Source of the DNA: an uncultured Burkholderiales bacterium
GTDB lineage: Bacteria; Pseudomonadota; Gammaproteobacteria; Burkholderiales; Burkholderiaceae_E
Assembly (NCBI GenBank): GCA_903923345.1
Contig: CAIXXI010000560.1
Span: 1 to 7,178, forward strand
Direction: 5' to 3'
Length of the DNA stretch: 7,178 bases
Shown: positions 1 to 6,513 of the stretch, in pieces
How positions within the stretch are numbered: the first letter of the stretch is position 1
Layout: the number at the start of each line of letters is the position of its first letter
The notes under the pieces: generated by a model
Databases searched by the model: none
What the model was told of the DNA's origin: nothing
What the model saw: only the letters and a program-made list of their open reading frames with translations
Translations under genes and position numbers: made by a program

Positions 1-1
1 G

Positions 2-2173
2 ATGACGCAAGGGCCACCCGACCCGGTACGCGCCCGTATCGAGGCGCTTCGTCACGAGCTCGATCAGCACAATCACGCCTATTACGTGCTCGATGCCCCC
101 ACGGTTCCGGACGCCGAGTACGACCGGCTGTTCCTCGAGCTGCAGCAACTCGAAGCAGCGCACCCCCAGTTCGAATCTCCTGATTCGCCAACGCGTCGGG
201 TCGGTGGGGCAGCGGCAGAAGCATTCAGCCCGGTGCGTCATGCCCAGCCGATGCTCTCCCTCCAGAATGCCTTCACTGCAGAAGACGTGGCCGGCTTCGA
301 TCGCCGCGTGCGTGAGGCGGTCACCGCGGCCGGCCTGCCTGCCGATGCGCTGCGCTACTGCGCCGAGCTCAAGTTCGATGGCCTGGCAGTTAATCTTCGC
401 TATGAGTCGGGGCGCCTGGTTCGAGGCGCGACCCGTGGCGATGGTGCGGTTGGAGAGGATGTCACCGCCAATCTGCGCACCCTTCGGTCGATTCCGTTGC
501 ACCTGAACGCATCGGTGCCTCGCGTGCTCGAAGTACGCGGTGAGGTGCTGATGTTTCGCCGTGATTTCGATCGACTGAACGCCGCCCAGATCGAGCAGGG
601 CGACAAGCCCTTCGTGAATCCGCGCAATGCCGCTGCCGGCGGTCTTCGCCAGCTCGATCCGACCCTGACCGCCCGACGCGGTCTGCGCTTTTTCGCCTAT
701 GGCGTTGGAGAGGCGTCGGCTGACATGCCGATTGCTCAGAGCCAGTCCGGTCTGCTTGATTGGCTCGCCGAGATCGGCTTTCCGGTCGGTCCGCTGCGCG
801 ATGTGAAAGCGGATGCATCCGATCTGATCGAGTTCTACACCCGGGTCGGTGCACAGCGGGAGGGCTTGCCCTTCGATATCGATGGCGTGGTTTACAAGGT
901 TGATCAGCGCGGCTGGCATGAACGGATCGGCTTTGTGGCCCGTGCACCGCGATTCGCGATTGCTCACAAGTTTGCCGCGCAGGAGGCCCTGACCGAACTG
1001 CTCGACATCGAGATCCAGGTCGGGCGCACCGGTGCGCTCACGCCGGTGGCCCGCCTCAAGCCCGTGTTCGTCGGTGGGGTGACGGTGACCAATGCCACCC
1101 TGCACAACCAGGACGAGCTCGAGCGCAAGGACCTGATGATCGGCGACACCGTCGTGGTTCGACGCGCGGGTGACGTCATCCCTGAGGTGGTGCGGTGCCT
1201 GCCCGAACGTCGACCACCCGATGCGCGCCGATTCCAGATGCCCACGCACTGCCCGGCGTGTGGATCGGCAGCGGTGCGCGAGGAGGGCGAGGCGGCCTGG
1301 CGCTGCGTGGGTGGCCTGTATTGCCCGGCCCAGCGCACCCAGGCGATCCTGCATTTTGCGCAGCGCCGTGCCATGGACATCGAGGGGCTGGGCGATCGGA
1401 TCGTCGAGCAGCTGGTCAAGCTCGATCGGGTGCAGACCCCAGCCGACTTGTACAGCCTGGACCTGGCCGGCCTTGCCGAACTGAATCTGGGCAAGAAGCG
1501 ACTCGGCGAGAAAGCCGCATCGAGCCTGCTGGCTGCGATCGATCGGTCGCGCACGGTGCCGCTCGAGCGCTTCCTGTTTGCCCTGGGCATCCGCCATGTG
1601 GGCGAGGAAGTTGCCCGAGTCCTGGCCATCGAGCTGGGTGAGCTTCAGGCCATCCTGGACGCAGACTGGGCGACGATGCTATTCAATAAGGCCGCCGCCC
1701 AGAAGGCCAATGCCCGGGCGCGCTCCCGGGGCGAAGCGCTCGTGGCCGTGCCGCTCGAGGGCATCGGCCCGGAGATCACCGCCTCGATCCAGGCCTTCGC
1801 AGCCGAGGCGCACAACCGCGAGGTGATTACGCGACTGCTCGCTGCGGGTGTCACGCCCGGTTCGACGCTGCGTTCCGGCAACATCCTGCCGTCCAGCAAC
1901 AGCGAAGATTTCGACCATTTGTCGGTGCAGGGTCCCACTGGCTCGTTGGCAGGCCTGACCATCGTGGTCACCGGAACCTTGCCCGGTCTGGGTCGAGCGC
2001 AGGCAGAAGACCTGATCCGACAGCATGGCGGCACGGTCTCCGGCTCGGTTTCGCGTCGCACGCAGTTCGTATTGGCAGGCGACAATGCCGGCAGCAAGCT
2101 GGACAAGGCCGGCGAACTCGGCGTTCCGGTGATCGACCTCGACCAACTCCTCAGGATGATTTCGCAAGCATGA
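2..2173 (+). CDS. ligA: NAD-dependent DNA ligase LigA
   Basis: This enzyme seals nicks in duplex DNA during replication and repair, using NAD+ to form a ligase-AMP intermediate and releasing NMN. All LigA domains are visible in its 723 residues. The NMN-binding domain Ia lies at about 8-75, with Y27, D37, Y40 and D41 in the expected places. The adenylation domain follows, with the catalytic lysine K124 in ELKFDGLA. Next come an OB fold (about 326-405), a four-cysteine zinc finger (C417, C420, C435, C441), helix-hairpin-helix repeats (about 445-605) and a C-terminal BRCT domain (about 648-723). It is about 50 residues longer than the 671-residue E. coli protein. The excess sits mainly near residues 554-582 and in the HhH-BRCT linker at about 616-648. 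The ATG at base 2 fits the family N-terminus, but only one base precedes it, so the ribosome binding site and any upstream start cannot be seen. The stop overlaps the galU start. Confidence 0.97.
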   Translation: MTQGPPDPVRARIEALRHELDQHNHAYYVLDAPTVPDAEYDRLFLELQQLEAAHPQFESPDSPTRRVGGAAAEAFSPVRHAQPMLSLQNAFTAEDVAGFDRRVREAVTAAGLPADALRYCAELKFDGLAVNLRYESGRLVRGATRGDGAVGEDVTANLRTLRSIPLHLNASVPRVLEVRGEVLMFRRDFDRLNAAQIEQGDKPFVNPRNAAAGGLRQLDPTLTARRGLRFFAYGVGEASADMPIAQSQSGLLDWLAEIGFPVGPLRDVKADASDLIEFYTRVGAQREGLPFDIDGVVYKVDQRGWHERIGFVARAPRFAIAHKFAAQEALTELLDIEIQVGRTGALTPVARLKPVFVGGVTVTNATLHNQDELERKDLMIGDTVVVRRAGDVIPEVVRCLPERRPPDARRFQMPTHCPACGSAAVREEGEAAWRCVGGLYCPAQRTQAILHFAQRRAMDIEGLGDRIVEQLVKLDRVQTPADLYSLDLAGLAELNLGKKRLGEKAASSLLAAIDRSRTVPLERFLFALGIRHVGEEVARVLAIELGELQAILDADWATMLFNKAAAQKANARARSRGEALVAVPLEGIGPEITASIQAFAAEAHNREVITRLLAAGVTPGSTLRSGNILPSSNSEDFDHLSVQGPTGSLAGLTIVVTGTLPGLGRAQAEDLIRQHGGTVSGSVSRRTQFVLAGDNAGSKLDKAGELGVPVIDLDQLLRMISQA
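2170..2173 (+). other. ATGA stop-start overlap of ligA and galU
   Basis: The galU ATG shares bases with the TGA stop of ligA. In bacteria this arrangement commonly allows a terminating ribosome to restart on the next gene. Together with the weakly placed AGGA upstream, it suggests that galU expression depends at least partly on ligA translation. Confidence 0.85.
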
Positions 2174-3057
2174 GCACCTCCCGAATTCGCAAGGCTGTCT
2201 TTCCGGTCGCCGGCATGGGATCCCGTTTCCTGCCCGCCACCAAGGCGTCGCCCAAGGAAATGCTGCCCGTCGTCGACAAGCCCCTGATCCAGTACGCAGT
2301 CGAAGAAGCCGCGGCAGCGGGGATCACCGAAATGATCTTCATCACCGGGCGAGGCAAGCGCAGCATCGAGGACCATTTCGACAAGGCCTATGAGCTGGAA
2401 GCCGAACTGAGCGCCCGTGGCAAGACGGCTGTGCTCGAGGCGGTGAAGTCGATCGTGCCCAAAAGCATCAACTGCGTGTACATCCGTCAGGCCGAGCCGC
2501 TCGGTCTGGGGCATGCCGTGCTGTGTGCCCGCTCGGTGGTGGGCGACGAGCCCTTTGCCGTGCTCCTGGCCGATGACCTCATGCAAGCCAGCCAGACAGG
2601 CACACCGGTGCTGGCGCAAATGGTCGAGCAGTTTGAGAAGCACCGCGCCAGCATTCTTGCGGTGATGGAGGTCGAGCGCTCCGAAACCGGTTCTTACGGC
2701 ATCGTCTCGGGCGCGCCCTGGGGCGAGCGCACCGAGCGGGTGACCGGCATCGTCGAAAAGCCCAAGCCCGAGGTCGCGCCTTCGACCCTGGCCGTGGTCG
2801 GTCGCTACGTCCTGACGCCGCTGGTGTTCTCGCATCTGGCCAATCTCAAGCCGGGCGCGGGTGGCGAGTTGCAACTCACCGATGGCCTGGCCCGACTGAT
2901 CACCGATGAGCCGGTGCTGGCCTACCGCTTCGATGGCAAGCGTTACGACTGCGGCTCCAAGATCGGCTACCTGCAGGCGACCGTCGAGCTGGCCTTGACC
3001 CACCCCGAGGTCAGCGCCGATTTCGCGCAGTACCTGAGCAAGCGTCCGGCCGCCTGA
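2170..3057 (+). CDS. galU: UTP--glucose-1-phosphate uridylyltransferase GalU
   Basis: GalU makes UDP-glucose from UTP and glucose-1-phosphate in the cytoplasm. UDP-glucose feeds LPS core, exopolysaccharide, trehalose and galactose metabolism. The 295-residue length is normal for bacterial GalU. The N-terminal nucleotide-binding loop reads FPVAGMGSRFLPATKASPKEM (about 11-31), with the conserved lysine K25. The metal-binding LADD motif is at 133-136, VEKPKP at 195-200 and GGELQLTDG at 231-239, all hallmarks of the GalU sugar nucleotidyltransferase fold. The ATG overlaps the ligA stop by four bases (ATGA), which suggests translational coupling. An AGGA at 2153-2156 is a possible Shine-Dalgarno sequence, but its 13-base spacing is long. 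No promoter of its own was recognised. A close paralogue such as GalF is less likely because the catalytic motifs are intact. Confidence 0.96.
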   Translation: MSTSRIRKAVFPVAGMGSRFLPATKASPKEMLPVVDKPLIQYAVEEAAAAGITEMIFITGRGKRSIEDHFDKAYELEAELSARGKTAVLEAVKSIVPKSINCVYIRQAEPLGLGHAVLCARSVVGDEPFAVLLADDLMQASQTGTPVLAQMVEQFEKHRASILAVMEVERSETGSYGIVSGAPWGERTERVTGIVEKPKPEVAPSTLAVVGRYVLTPLVFSHLANLKPGAGGELQLTDGLARLITDEPVLAYRFDGKRYDCGSKIGYLQATVELALTHPEVSADFAQYLSKRPAA

Positions 3058-3061
3058 TCGC

Positions 3062-3850
3062 ATGCAGGCGATTATCGGTGGCAGCGGCCTGGCCCGCCTG
3101 ACTGACCTGAAGGTCACCCGCCGGGAGGTGGTTCGCACGCCCTTTGGTGACCCTTCCTGTGCCCTGTCATTTGGAACCTTCGACGGCGTCGAGGTCGTGT
3201 TCCTGGCCCGTCATGGCTATGGCCACACCCTGGCGCCGCACCAGATCAACTATCGCGCCAACCTCTGGGCACTCAAGGAAGTCGGCGCCGAGTCAGTGAT
3301 TGCGGTGACCACCGTCGGTGGCATCCGCGACGATTTCGGCCCTGGCACACTGGTCATTCCTGATCAGCTGATCGATTACACCGCCGGTCGCCAGAACACC
3401 TTCTTCGAAGGCCCGGACAAGCCGATCACCCATGTCGATTTCACCTGGCCCTTCGATTCCGGCATCCGACGCCGCCTGGCAGATGCTGCGACCCGATGCA
3501 CCGAGTCGGTCGCCTGGGGGGGCACTTATGGGTGCATGCAGGGCCCCCGCCTGGAAACAGCGGCCGAGATCCGGCGTCTCGAGCGAGACGGATGCGATCT
3601 CGTCGGGATGACCGGCATGCCCGAAGCGGTGCTGGCCCGCGAGCTCGATCTGCCCTACGCCATTCTCGCGGTGGTGGTCAATCATGCCGCCGGACGCGGC
3701 GAAAGTCGGGAATCGATTTCAATCGAAACCGTCGGCAAGGTGATGGAGCTGAGCATGGGGCGGGTGCGCCGCATCCTCGGGGCCGCCCTGCATGCAGCAC
3801 CGGTTTCGCTGCCCGGCACGTCCATCGCTCAGGCCCCGAATCCAGGCTGA
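3062..3850 (+). CDS. S-methyl-5'-thioinosine phosphorylase (MTAP/PNP family)
   Basis: This is a phosphorylase of the trimeric purine nucleoside phosphorylase family. It would split a 5'-methylthio-purine nucleoside with phosphate, giving the free base and methylthioribose-1-phosphate, as part of salvaging the polyamine and quorum-signal by-product methylthioadenosine. Visible motifs are the phosphate loop GGSG (6-9), ARHG (49-52), NYRANLWAL (63-71), QGPRLET (160-166) and MTGMPEA (183-189). The purine-recognition segment reads VVVNHAAG (204-211). MTA phosphorylases carry a DxD-type pair there, whereas the Pseudomonas aeruginosa methylthioinosine enzyme has Asn-x-Ala-Ala, from memory of the family. 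A 6-oxopurine substrate (methylthioinosine) is therefore inferred. At 262 residues it carries a proline- and alanine-rich tail of about 18 residues beyond the usual end. It starts four bases after galU with no clear Shine-Dalgarno sequence. Databases may label such proteins MTAP. Confidence 0.9.
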   Translation: MQAIIGGSGLARLTDLKVTRREVVRTPFGDPSCALSFGTFDGVEVVFLARHGYGHTLAPHQINYRANLWALKEVGAESVIAVTTVGGIRDDFGPGTLVIPDQLIDYTAGRQNTFFEGPDKPITHVDFTWPFDSGIRRRLADAATRCTESVAWGGTYGCMQGPRLETAAEIRRLERDGCDLVGMTGMPEAVLARELDLPYAILAVVVNHAAGRGESRESISIETVGKVMELSMGRVRRILGAALHAAPVSLPGTSIAQAPNPG

Positions 3851-3858
3851 TTCAGCCT
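3844..3858. other. Palindrome spanning the convergent stop codons
   Basis: A perfect 7-base inverted repeat, AGGCTGA-T-TCAGCCT, is centred on base 3851, the only base between the two convergent genes. Both genes end in Gly-stop (GGC TGA), which creates the symmetry. As RNA it would form only a 5-base-pair stem with a 5-base loop and no U-tract. It is at best a weak, two-way transcript end signal and may be coincidental. Confidence 0.4.
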
Positions 3859-6461
3859 TGCATCACCTCGAGCAGGTCGCTTTCGAGTTGAATCTGCTGG
3901 CGCGCGTTGGCCAGTGACGCGCCATCGATCAGGAAGATGTCTTCGGCACGCTCGCCCAGCGTCATGATGCGGGCGGCTTGCAGGTTGATGCCGTGGCGCG
4001 CCAGTGTGCGGGCAATGCCATAGAGCAGCCCGGTGCGGTCATTGGTCACCACCGACAGCAAGTAATGGCTGCCGCGGTCGTCGGGGCGCAAATCGAGCTG
4101 CGGTGTGATCGGAAAATAGCGTGAGCGCCGTGAGGCACGGCCCTTGACGGGTGCATCGAGCGGCCGTTGGGTCTTCAGCCGCTGCGCCAGCTCGACCTCG
4201 ACCAGCGACAAAATGTCGCGATAGGCCACGCCGGATTCGCTGCTGTGATTGGGATCAACCACCAGGAAGCTGTCGAGCGCATGGCCGTCCCGCGTGGTGT
4301 GGACCCTGGCATCGAGCACCGACAGGTTCTTGCTGTCGAAATAGCCGCAAATCCGCGCAAACAGGTCTGGCTGATCAGGCAGATAGGCGACCAGCTGAAA
4401 GCCTTCACCAATGGGTGCGAGCCGCGTCCTGACGATCGGCGTCATCGATTCGGGCGACTTGTGCAGGACCCGGGTCTGCCAGGCGATGTCCTGAGGGTCG
4501 GTTCTCAGGAAATAACCGATGTCGAGCTGCTTCCAGAAAGCCGCGTAGTCGTCCGGTGAAACGCCGGCCAGATTCAGCAAGCGCATCGCCTCCGAGCGGC
4601 GCGCATCGATCGCATCGGCCGGCTTGCCCTCGGCAACAGATCCGCCTGCTTGGGGTTGCGCGGCCAGCACGCGCTTTGTCGCGCGATACAGGTCCTCGAG
4701 CAGCTTGGCTTTCCAGGCGTTCCAGACCTTGGGGCTGGTTCCTCGGATATCCGCAACCGTCAGCAGGTACAGCGCGGTCAGGCGGCGTTCAGTGCCCACC
4801 AGGCTCGCAAAATCCGCAATTGTTTGCGGATCGCTGAGGTCCTGTTTCTGAGCGACCTGCGACATGGTCAGGTGACGTTCAACCAGAAACTCGACCAGTT
4901 GGCGCTCGTCATCTGACAGACCATGGTCGCGGCAAAAACGCCTGGCATCCAGGCGTCCCAGATCGGAATGGTCACCGCCTCGTCCCTTGGCAATGTCATG
5001 AAACAGGGCTGCGATGTAGAGCAGCCAGGGCCGATCGAATTGGGCCATCAGCTGGCTGCAAAACGGGTACTCATGCGCATGTTCGGCCATCGCGAATCGG
5101 CGCAGGTTGCGCACCACCATCAGGATGTGCTGATCGACGGTGTAGACATGAAAAAGATCATGCTGCATGCGCCCGACGATTCGCCGAAACGCAGGCAGAT
5201 AGCGCCCGAGCACTGACCATTGGTTCATGCGACGCAGTTGCCGCGTCACGCCTTGCGTCGATTGCAGGATGCTCAGGAAGATCGCGCGGTTGGCCGGATC
5301 GCGCCTGAAGGCCGCATCGATTCGGGTCCGGGCGCGCCAGATCGCCCGCAGGGTCCGGGCGCTGATATCGGTCAGTTCGCCGTGCTGCTCCATGACCCGG
5401 AATGCCCGCAGGATCGCGGAAGGGTCGCGTTCGAACAGTGAATCATCGCGGGCATCGAGCAGGCCACCGATGTCCTGGAATTCAGCGTCGATGGGTTTGC
5501 CTGCGCCAGCCGTCTCCGGAAAGAGTTCCGCCTGCAGGCTTTGCATCAGCAGCGTGGTCAACTGCGTGACGGATTTTGCGCTCCAGTAGTAGCGCTGCAT
5601 CATCTGTTCGCTGGCCATGCGCGCATCGTCGCTGTCGAATCCCTGAGCCCGGGCCACTTGCGCCTGCAGATCGAACACCAGCCGGTCCTCTCTGCGGTGT
5701 GCGACGATGTGCAGCCAGGCTCGAGTCGCCTGGTGCTTGCGCTCATAGGCGGCCAGCAGGCTGGCCTCGGCGGAGGTCATCAGTCCGCGCGCAGCCAGTG
5801 CCGACCAGCTCGATCCCAACCCTGCAGCGCGGCAGATCCACAGGATCGATTGAAGATCACGCAGCCCGCCTGGACTTTCCTTGACATTCGGCTCCAGGCT
5901 GTAAGGCGTGTCCTGGAACTTGACATGGCGCTGGCGCATCTCGAAGCGCTTGCCATGGTAGAAGGCGCGCGGATCGAGCGCGGCATCGAGTTGCTCGACC
6001 AGATCGCTGTAGAGCCGTCTTTGTCCGGCCAGATAGCGTCGCTCCAGCAGGCTGGTCTGCACGGTGATATCGCCAGCCGATTCAGCCAGGCAGGACTCCA
6101 GCGTTCGGACGCTGTGCCCGATCTCCAGGCCCAGGTCCCAGCAATCGCCCACGAAGCGCTCGACCTTGGCGGTGCGCTGCGGGTTGTCCTCGGCATCGAC
6201 GAGCAACAGCAGGTCGACATCGGAGTAGGGCATCAGTTCGCCCCGGCCATAGCCACCGACCGCAACCAGACAGCATCCGGGCGGCATCTCATTGCGCCGC
6301 CACAGGGCTTTGAGGCTTCGATCGGTCAGGGCGGTGAGTTCGCGCAGCAGGCGTCGAACGTTCGGCCGGGCGCGGAATGCCTCGACGATCACCGCGCGCT
6401 CAGCCCGGATGCTGGCGCGGCTGAGTTCAGGCTGTGCCACGGCGCTGGGCTTCGTGTTCAA
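3852..6461 (-). CDS. glnD: Bifunctional uridylyltransferase/uridylyl-removing enzyme GlnD
   Basis: GlnD is the cytoplasmic nitrogen sensor. It attaches UMP to PII proteins (GlnB/GlnK) when glutamine is low and removes it when glutamine is high, which controls glutamine synthetase adenylylation and NtrBC signalling. The 869 residues (E. coli about 890) show the full layout. The nucleotidyltransferase domain has GGYGRGEL (69-76) and the metal aspartates D81 and D83 in SDVD. The HD hydrolase domain has LFHDIAKGRGGDHSDLG (486-502) with H488 and D489. Two ACT domains follow at about 688-760 and 798-869, where glutamine is sensed. All catalytic residues are intact, so both activities are expected. 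I prefer the TTG at 6461-6459 as start: no in-frame ATG lies between it and the end of map, the N-terminal length suits the family, and a GGGG lies nine bases upstream. A GTG at residue 8 is the alternative. It follows map on the same strand, as in E. coli. Confidence 0.96.
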   Translation of the reverse strand: MNTKPSAVAQPELSRASIRAERAVIVEAFRARPNVRRLLRELTALTDRSLKALWRRNEMPPGCCLVAVGGYGRGELMPYSDVDLLLLVDAEDNPQRTAKVERFVGDCWDLGLEIGHSVRTLESCLAESAGDITVQTSLLERRYLAGQRRLYSDLVEQLDAALDPRAFYHGKRFEMRQRHVKFQDTPYSLEPNVKESPGGLRDLQSILWICRAAGLGSSWSALAARGLMTSAEASLLAAYERKHQATRAWLHIVAHRREDRLVFDLQAQVARAQGFDSDDARMASEQMMQRYYWSAKSVTQLTTLLMQSLQAELFPETAGAGKPIDAEFQDIGGLLDARDDSLFERDPSAILRAFRVMEQHGELTDISARTLRAIWRARTRIDAAFRRDPANRAIFLSILQSTQGVTRQLRRMNQWSVLGRYLPAFRRIVGRMQHDLFHVYTVDQHILMVVRNLRRFAMAEHAHEYPFCSQLMAQFDRPWLLYIAALFHDIAKGRGGDHSDLGRLDARRFCRDHGLSDDERQLVEFLVERHLTMSQVAQKQDLSDPQTIADFASLVGTERRLTALYLLTVADIRGTSPKVWNAWKAKLLEDLYRATKRVLAAQPQAGGSVAEGKPADAIDARRSEAMRLLNLAGVSPDDYAAFWKQLDIGYFLRTDPQDIAWQTRVLHKSPESMTPIVRTRLAPIGEGFQLVAYLPDQPDLFARICGYFDSKNLSVLDARVHTTRDGHALDSFLVVDPNHSSESGVAYRDILSLVEVELAQRLKTQRPLDAPVKGRASRRSRYFPITPQLDLRPDDRGSHYLLSVVTNDRTGLLYGIARTLARHGINLQAARIMTLGERAEDIFLIDGASLANARQQIQLESDLLEVMQG

Positions 6462-6470
6462 ACAGGTTTG

Positions 6471-6474
6471 CCCC
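6471..6474 (-). promoter_or_regulatory. Probable glnD ribosome binding site before a TTG start
   Basis: On the minus strand the bases read GGGGCAAACCTGT and then TTG. The G-run sits nine bases upstream of the TTG, a workable Shine-Dalgarno spacing, though GGGG is only a partial match to the anti-SD sequence. This supports TTG as the start, and such a combination would normally give low translation. Confidence 0.5.
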
Positions 6475-6496
6475 GGTTGGCGGGTGCTGAACCGGG
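6472..6496 (-). promoter_or_regulatory. Hairpin in the map-glnD gap overlapping the glnD ribosome binding site
   Basis: On the minus strand CCCGGTT (6496-6490) is followed by an 11-base loop and then AACCGGG (6478-6472), a perfect 7-base-pair stem of high GC content. With one bulged G it can extend by two more pairs. The 3' arm includes three of the four G residues proposed as the glnD Shine-Dalgarno sequence. No T-run follows, so it does not look like an intrinsic terminator. A role in limiting glnD translation or shaping the mRNA between map and glnD is inferred. Confidence 0.5.
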
Positions 6497-6513
6497 CATC
6501 GAGTGAGCAGACA

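Noticed and set aside
964..1629. A 221-codon minus-strand open frame inside ligA
   Set aside because: Its Arg- and Ser-rich composition mirrors the ligA codons; no domain or start signal supports it.
1645..3138. A 497-codon open frame on the minus strand, antisense to galU and the end of ligA
   Set aside because: It lies opposite two well-conserved genes, and its translation is rich in Arg, His, Gly and Leu with no recognisable motif, as expected from the reverse frame of GC-rich coding DNA.
6472..6496. Intrinsic terminator between map and glnD
   Set aside because: The hairpin is real in sequence but is followed by GCAAACCTGT, with no T-run, and lies only about ten bases before the glnD start.
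5541..6506. A 321-codon open frame on the plus strand, antisense to the 5' part of glnD
   Set aside because: It runs opposite the conserved nucleotidyltransferase domain of GlnD and shows low-complexity Ala/Gln/Leu/Gly composition, no motif and no convincing ribosome binding site.
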